Positions 5,330-6,527 of a DNA stretch of 6,527 nt are shown piece by piece. Source of the stretch: Duncaniella sp. (GTDB lineage: Bacteria > Bacteroidota > Bacteroidia > Bacteroidales > Muribaculaceae); NCBI GenBank assembly GCA_029052375.1, contig JAIDJD010000172.1, positions 1 through 6,527 of the forward strand, given 5' to 3'. The notes below the pieces were generated by a model, which saw only the letters and a program-made list of their open reading frames with translations, made no database searches and had not been told where the DNA came from. Numbering within the stretch: the stretch's first letter is position 1; each line of letters begins with the position of its first letter. Both the position numbers and the translations under genes were made by a program.

Positions 5330-6512
5330 CAAATTCAATTATCTCCTCCGGCGCGGGTGTCAGACACTCCACGCTGTCGGGGTGTATGGCATAGGTGTTC
5401 TCGATGCCCACGGCTCCGACGTGAGGAATTACAAACTTGGGTTCGAGGGCTATGACGTTGCCCGCCTCGAGTATGTCGCGGCTGCGCGGGGCTATGACTG
5501 GCAGCTCGTTGATTTCTATTCCCAGTCCGTGGCCCATGAATCCGGCGTGCTGGCGGTGGCCCATATAGTAGGGCTTGAGGTCTGCCTCGGCCACCATATC
5601 CTCGGCCATCTTCCAGAGTTCCTTGGCCTCGAGCCCCGGCCTCATGGCCTTGCGGGCGGCCTCGTGTATGGCTATGGAGCATCTGTGGGCTCTGGCGGCG
5701 AGCTCGCCTGTGTCGCCAAGGGCATAGACGCGGGTCATGTCTGTCATGTATCCGTCATAGTTGCCGTTCATGTCCACCATCACTGTGGTGCCGGGAGTGA
5801 CGGGGGTGCCGTCGGCTCCTACAGGCAGCGAGGGGTCGAGGCCCGCGCCGCCCATGGCGAAGTCGTAGGGCGACGGGGTGTCTGCGTTCTCGCCCACGAG
5901 GACATTGCCCATATACAGCTCCATGCTGTCGCCCGAGATGCGGAACTGGCCGAGGCATCCCTCGAGACGGCTCAGCCTCTCTATCTCTACCTGGAGGTCT
6001 ATGTCGGTCATGCCGGGCCTGAAGAGGCCCGGTATGTGAGAGTAGACGCGGGTATGCTTGAGGCCGGAGCGCCTTATCATATCTATCTCGAGGTCTGTCT
6101 TGACGGCGCGCACCTTGCGCATCAGAGCGGATGCGTTGGCCATGCGGGCCTCGGGGAAGAGCCCCGAGAGGCGTACGGCTGCCGAGTAGGGGATATGGTC
6201 TGTCTCGAGTCCCAGCACCCCGGGCTGTCCGAGCCCGATGGCGGCGGGTATCTCTTCGGGCTTGCGGAAGAATACCACGCCGTCGCCGGTGAGGTGGACG
6301 GGGCGCCTGACAAAGAATAGGGGCATCCCCTCGGCGGGGATGTAGGCGTATCCGGCATAGACACGGCCGGTGATGTAATATATATTGGCGTTGTCAGAGA
6401 TGAGGAGCGCGTCTGTCTCGCCGGCCTTCATGGCCTTGCGTATCTTGGACAGGCGCAGCTCGAACTCTTCTCTCGGCCACAGTATTATGTTGGGCTTGTC
6501 GTTGAATTCCAT
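5322..6512 (-). CDS. M24-family metallopeptidase, Xaa-Pro aminopeptidase/prolidase-like
   Basis: This 396-residue cytosolic protein has the two-part structure of creatinase/prolidase-type peptidases: an N-terminal domain (about 15-135), where LLISDNANIYYITGR is typical, and a pita-bread C-terminal domain (about 145-385). The five metal ligands of M24 are present: D247 (VMVDMNGNYDGY), D258 (MTDMTRVY), H328 (GHGLGIEINE), E357 (ALEPKF) and E371 (GIENTY). The expected activity is removal of an N-terminal residue before proline, or dipeptide cleavage, with two divalent metals. No signal peptide is seen. It is the first gene of the - strand run within this window, and its stop codon lies inside the start of cca. 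The ATG at 6512 leaves only 15 bases of upstream sequence, so a promoter cannot be judged. Substrate preference within M24 is not decided; the fold includes non-peptidase members, though the complete ligand set favours an active peptidase. Confidence 0.88.
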   Translation of the reverse strand: MEFNDKPNIILWPREEFELRLSKIRKAMKAGETDALLISDNANIYYITGRVYAGYAYIPAEGMPLFFVRRPVHLTGDGVVFFRKPEEIPAAIGLGQPGVLGLETDHIPYSAAVRLSGLFPEARMANASALMRKVRAVKTDLEIDMIRRSGLKHTRVYSHIPGLFRPGMTDIDLQVEIERLSRLEGCLGQFRISGDSMELYMGNVLVGENADTPSPYDFAMGGAGLDPSLPVGADGTPVTPGTTVMVDMNGNYDGYMTDMTRVYALGDTGELAARAHRCSIAIHEAARKAMRPGLEAKELWKMAEDMVAEADLKPYYMGHRQHAGFMGHGLGIEINELPVIAPRSRDILEAGNVIALEPKFVIPHVGAVGIENTYAIHPDSVECLTPAPEEIIEFDV

Positions 6513-6527
6513 ATCGTTGTTGCGGGG

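Noticed and set aside
5265..6320. A 351-codon open frame on the + strand opposite the M24 peptidase
   Set aside because: The peptidase on the other strand has all five metal ligands and normal length; the antisense frame shows no recognisable family and is a codon-bias shadow.

Overview
This 6.5 kb stretch is ordinary-looking, gene-dense bacterial chromosome, most likely from a member of the Bacteroidales with fairly GC-rich DNA. The evidence is the style of the proteins: a Bacteroidetes-type QueD with the FEVAGCHRLELSYPSKCSNLHGHNW-like zinc region, a UshA-type lipoprotein with an acidic run after its lipobox cysteine, and an HD-domain CCA transferase. Most genes also lack Shine-Dalgarno sequences. 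Placing it at family level, for example Muribaculaceae or a relative, would be a guess.

Layout. On the left (2-556, + strand) is the 3' end of an AspT/YidE/YbjL-type membrane transporter, followed by a terminator-like hairpin (592-628). Next is a 63-codon + strand gene (647-835) that encodes only the N-terminal Mac domain of a maltose/sugar O-acetyltransferase; the catalytic hexapeptide-repeat domain is absent. A very strong inverted repeat (851-901) separates these + strand genes from everything to the right.

From 931 to 6512 six genes lie on the - strand with gaps of 35 bases or less, or overlapping, so they look like one operon. In transcription order they are an M24-family aminopeptidase (5322-6512), CCA tRNA nucleotidyltransferase (3854-5329), QueD (3496-3831), QueE (2907-3470), a UshA-like 5'-nucleotidase lipoprotein (1341-2885) and a small DUF486 membrane protein (931-1305). 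The operon's promoter is outside the window.

How the genes fit together. QueD and QueE catalyse consecutive steps towards 7-carboxy-7-deazaguanine, the precursor of the tRNA nucleoside queuosine, and the gene just upstream completes the 3' CCA of tRNAs, so the centre of the operon has a tRNA-maturation theme. The nucleotidase and peptidase may serve nucleotide and peptide salvage, but that link is only inferred.

No CRISPR array, insertion sequence, tRNA or rRNA gene was seen, and no gap without a gene exceeds 100 bases. I found no convincing new multi-gene system. The points most worth a second look are the stand-alone Mac domain between two hairpins, a 7-base tandem repeat at the queD/queE junction, and the cca-queD-queE grouping.
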